From Candidatus Sphingobacterium stercorigallinarum (GTDB taxonomy: Bacteria > Bacteroidota > Bacteroidia > Sphingobacteriales > Sphingobacteriaceae), in contig DXCW01000111.1 of assembly GCA_019115805.1 (NCBI GenBank), positions 1 through 64,000 of the forward strand: 64,000 nt of DNA. The letters are read 5' to 3'. The position numbers and the translations under genes are program-made. Of this stretch, positions 62,180 through 64,000 are shown piece by piece (position 1 is the stretch's first letter; each line of letters opens with the position of its first letter). Under the pieces are notes generated by a model. The model did no database searches. It was not told the origin of the DNA and saw only the letters and a program-made list of their open reading frames with translations.

Positions 62180-63439
62180 TTACACGTTATTTAGCCCCGG
62201 TCTAGGAATTCTAGCCGTATCTATTTCCATATCCCAACTGTATTCATCCGAAGTCGGACCGTAGGTCTTTGTGGAATTCTCAATTTCCTCCAGAGAAATA
62301 ATTTTCCCGGTGTAGGCTGCTTCTCTCGCCCATATAGCCAACAGCGTAGAGTCGGCCATAAAATCGTCTTGAATCAATTGTTTATTTCGAATGGCAGCGA
62401 ACAATTCATCATGCTGTGTTTGATACATATTGTTCATCTGTCCTTTGAACTTCCAAGGGTGTGCACCTTCAATCTGATAGCTACTCAATAAACTGACGTC
62501 CATAAAACCTTTACTACCGATGGCCTCAACAGAATTGCGCGGTTGGGTGCCGTTCTGTTGTCGTCCAAAATGAAACCCTTTCCTTCCATCACCGTAATCA
62601 AATTCTATAGCGAAGTGATCCCACACGTTCCCGTAACGATCCCAGGGTCTGCTTTGCCTACCTCCGGTTCCGGACACGGTTTTGGGAAGTCCGCCCCCGA
62701 GCATCCAGCTCATAAAATCAATGCTATGTACCGTTTGTTCGACAATAATATCTCCTGAGTATCGCTGATAATAAAACCAATTATACAACTGATACGTTAA
62801 ATCGTCCCAATCCGCCTGCCTCGGTTTCTCGGTTAGTTCTCCTCCAAGCCGGAAAGTACTGATGGAGTACAAATCCCCAATGCTTCCATTATGAATATGC
62901 TGAGCCAATTCCCTATTGGGATTGGAGTATCTAAAACAATAACCAGACACCAGATTCAATCGTTTACTTTTTGCCTTTTCAACCGCTTCACGTACTCGAT
63001 GTACCCCTGGAATATCAACCGCCATTGGCTTCTCACAAAAGACATGCTTCCCTCGCTCAACGGCTTCGGCTAAATGATCCGGTCTGAAACTTGGTGGTGT
63101 AGTCAGCAAAGCCACATCCACATCTGTAGCTAACAACTTCTTATAGGCGTCAAAGCCGACAAACCGCCTGCTCTCAGGCACATTTACCCGATCTTGATGT
63201 GCTTCTTTTAATGTGTTTAACGCGGTCTCCAATTGAGCCGGAAAAACATCGGCCAAAGCGACGATCTCTACATCAGGATCGGCCTGTAAGGCTTGAAATG
63301 CCGCGCCCGTACCTCGCCCACCACAGCCAATTAAACCTACCTTTATTTTTCTGTTGAACGCCCAATCTGATTGAGGCGCAGCGAAAGTAGAGGCCCCTAA
63401 GAGCACACCTCCATTTTTAATAAAATCTCTACGATCCAT
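62180..63439 (-). CDS. Gfo/Idh/MocA family oxidoreductase with Tat-type signal
   Basis: MDRRDFIKNGGVLLGASTFAAP; KVGLIGCGGRGTGAA; FCEKPMAVDIPGVHRV. Confidence 0.93.
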   Translation of the reverse strand: MDRRDFIKNGGVLLGASTFAAPQSDWAFNRKIKVGLIGCGGRGTGAAFQALQADPDVEIVALADVFPAQLETALNTLKEAHQDRVNVPESRRFVGFDAYKKLLATDVDVALLTTPPSFRPDHLAEAVERGKHVFCEKPMAVDIPGVHRVREAVEKAKSKRLNLVSGYCFRYSNPNRELAQHIHNGSIGDLYSISTFRLGGELTEKPRQADWDDLTYQLYNWFYYQRYSGDIIVEQTVHSIDFMSWMLGGGLPKTVSGTGGRQSRPWDRYGNVWDHFAIEFDYGDGRKGFHFGRQQNGTQPRNSVEAIGSKGFMDVSLLSSYQIEGAHPWKFKGQMNNMYQTQHDELFAAIRNKQLIQDDFMADSTLLAIWAREAAYTGKIISLEEIENSTKTYGPTSDEYSWDMEIDTARIPRPGLNNV

Positions 63440-63554
63440 TTTATTGTTTTATTCTTCGGTTAGATTGATACCTATTTTATATTTTGACAAGGGTATGAAA
63501 AATAGCCCAAAAATTATCTATTTTAACAGCAAATTAGTAATTATTGAAATCTTA

Positions 63555-64000
63555 TGCAAATAACCAATGAGCCCATATCTTACCTTATAGACAATACCAC
63601 CGTGATCTTTGGCATTTTAATGGCCATATTAGGATTCGTTTTTTACACCTCCAGCGTAGGCAACCGCTGGATCAAAGGGTTTTACAACGTTATTCCACCT
63701 TTATTACTGTGTTACTTTCTTCCGGGACTATTAAATTCCTTTCATGTTATCGACGGGGTAAACTCCCCTTTACCCGCTATCGGCAGTCGTTATTTCCTCC
63801 CAGCCTGCCTTATCTTATTCGTGATAAACCTAGATATTAAAGAGATGTGGGCGCTAAGAAAGCGCGCAGGACTTATGTTTTTTACAGGTATGATTGGAAT
63901 CGTACTGGGTGGGCCTCTAGCGGTTTATCTTACTTCCTTAATGGCGCCGGAAGTGGTTGGAGGATCAGGCCCCGATGCGGTTTGGCGCGGTTTGGGCTCG
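63555..64000 (+). CDS. DUF819 (YjcL-like) membrane protein, truncated by the window end
   Basis: Read manually: MQITNEPISYLIDNTTVIFGILMAILGFVFYTSSVGNRWIKGFYNVIPPLLLCYFLPGLLNSF...; no stop before 64000. Confidence 0.75.

Overview
This 64 kb window looks like chromosome from a Bacteroidota bacterium. Sphingobacteriaceae-like is my inference from gene content and from TAnnTTTG promoter boxes. It is mostly core or housekeeping gene content: proS, udk, holA, clpPX, eno, carA, rseP, dxr, purN/H/M, rimK, thrS-infC-rpmI-rplT and queE. Interspersed are a TetR-TolC-MFP-RND efflux operon, an isolated SusCD pair, a LiaF-like/LytS/LytTR signalling cassette, a secreted GDPD/EEP/GH92 cluster and a sulfatase/Gfo-Idh cluster. 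I found no CRISPR array, prophage, transposon, rRNA or tRNA. No clearly new large system is visible. The best leads are regulatory: (1) a TTCACCGAA-N12-TTCACCGAA direct-repeat pair with LytTR-site geometry upstream of the LiaF-like/LytS/LytTR operon; (2) an intrinsic terminator and 12-codon mini-ORF between a strong promoter and carA; (3) operator-like dyads at the tetR efflux operon, susC, purN, the redoxin gene and thrS; (4) a hairpin with a mini-ORF ahead of tetR; (5) an uncalled 46-aa Cys/Lys-rich protein gene; (6) several apparently leaderless genes. Product names come from reading the supplied translations; no database search was run.
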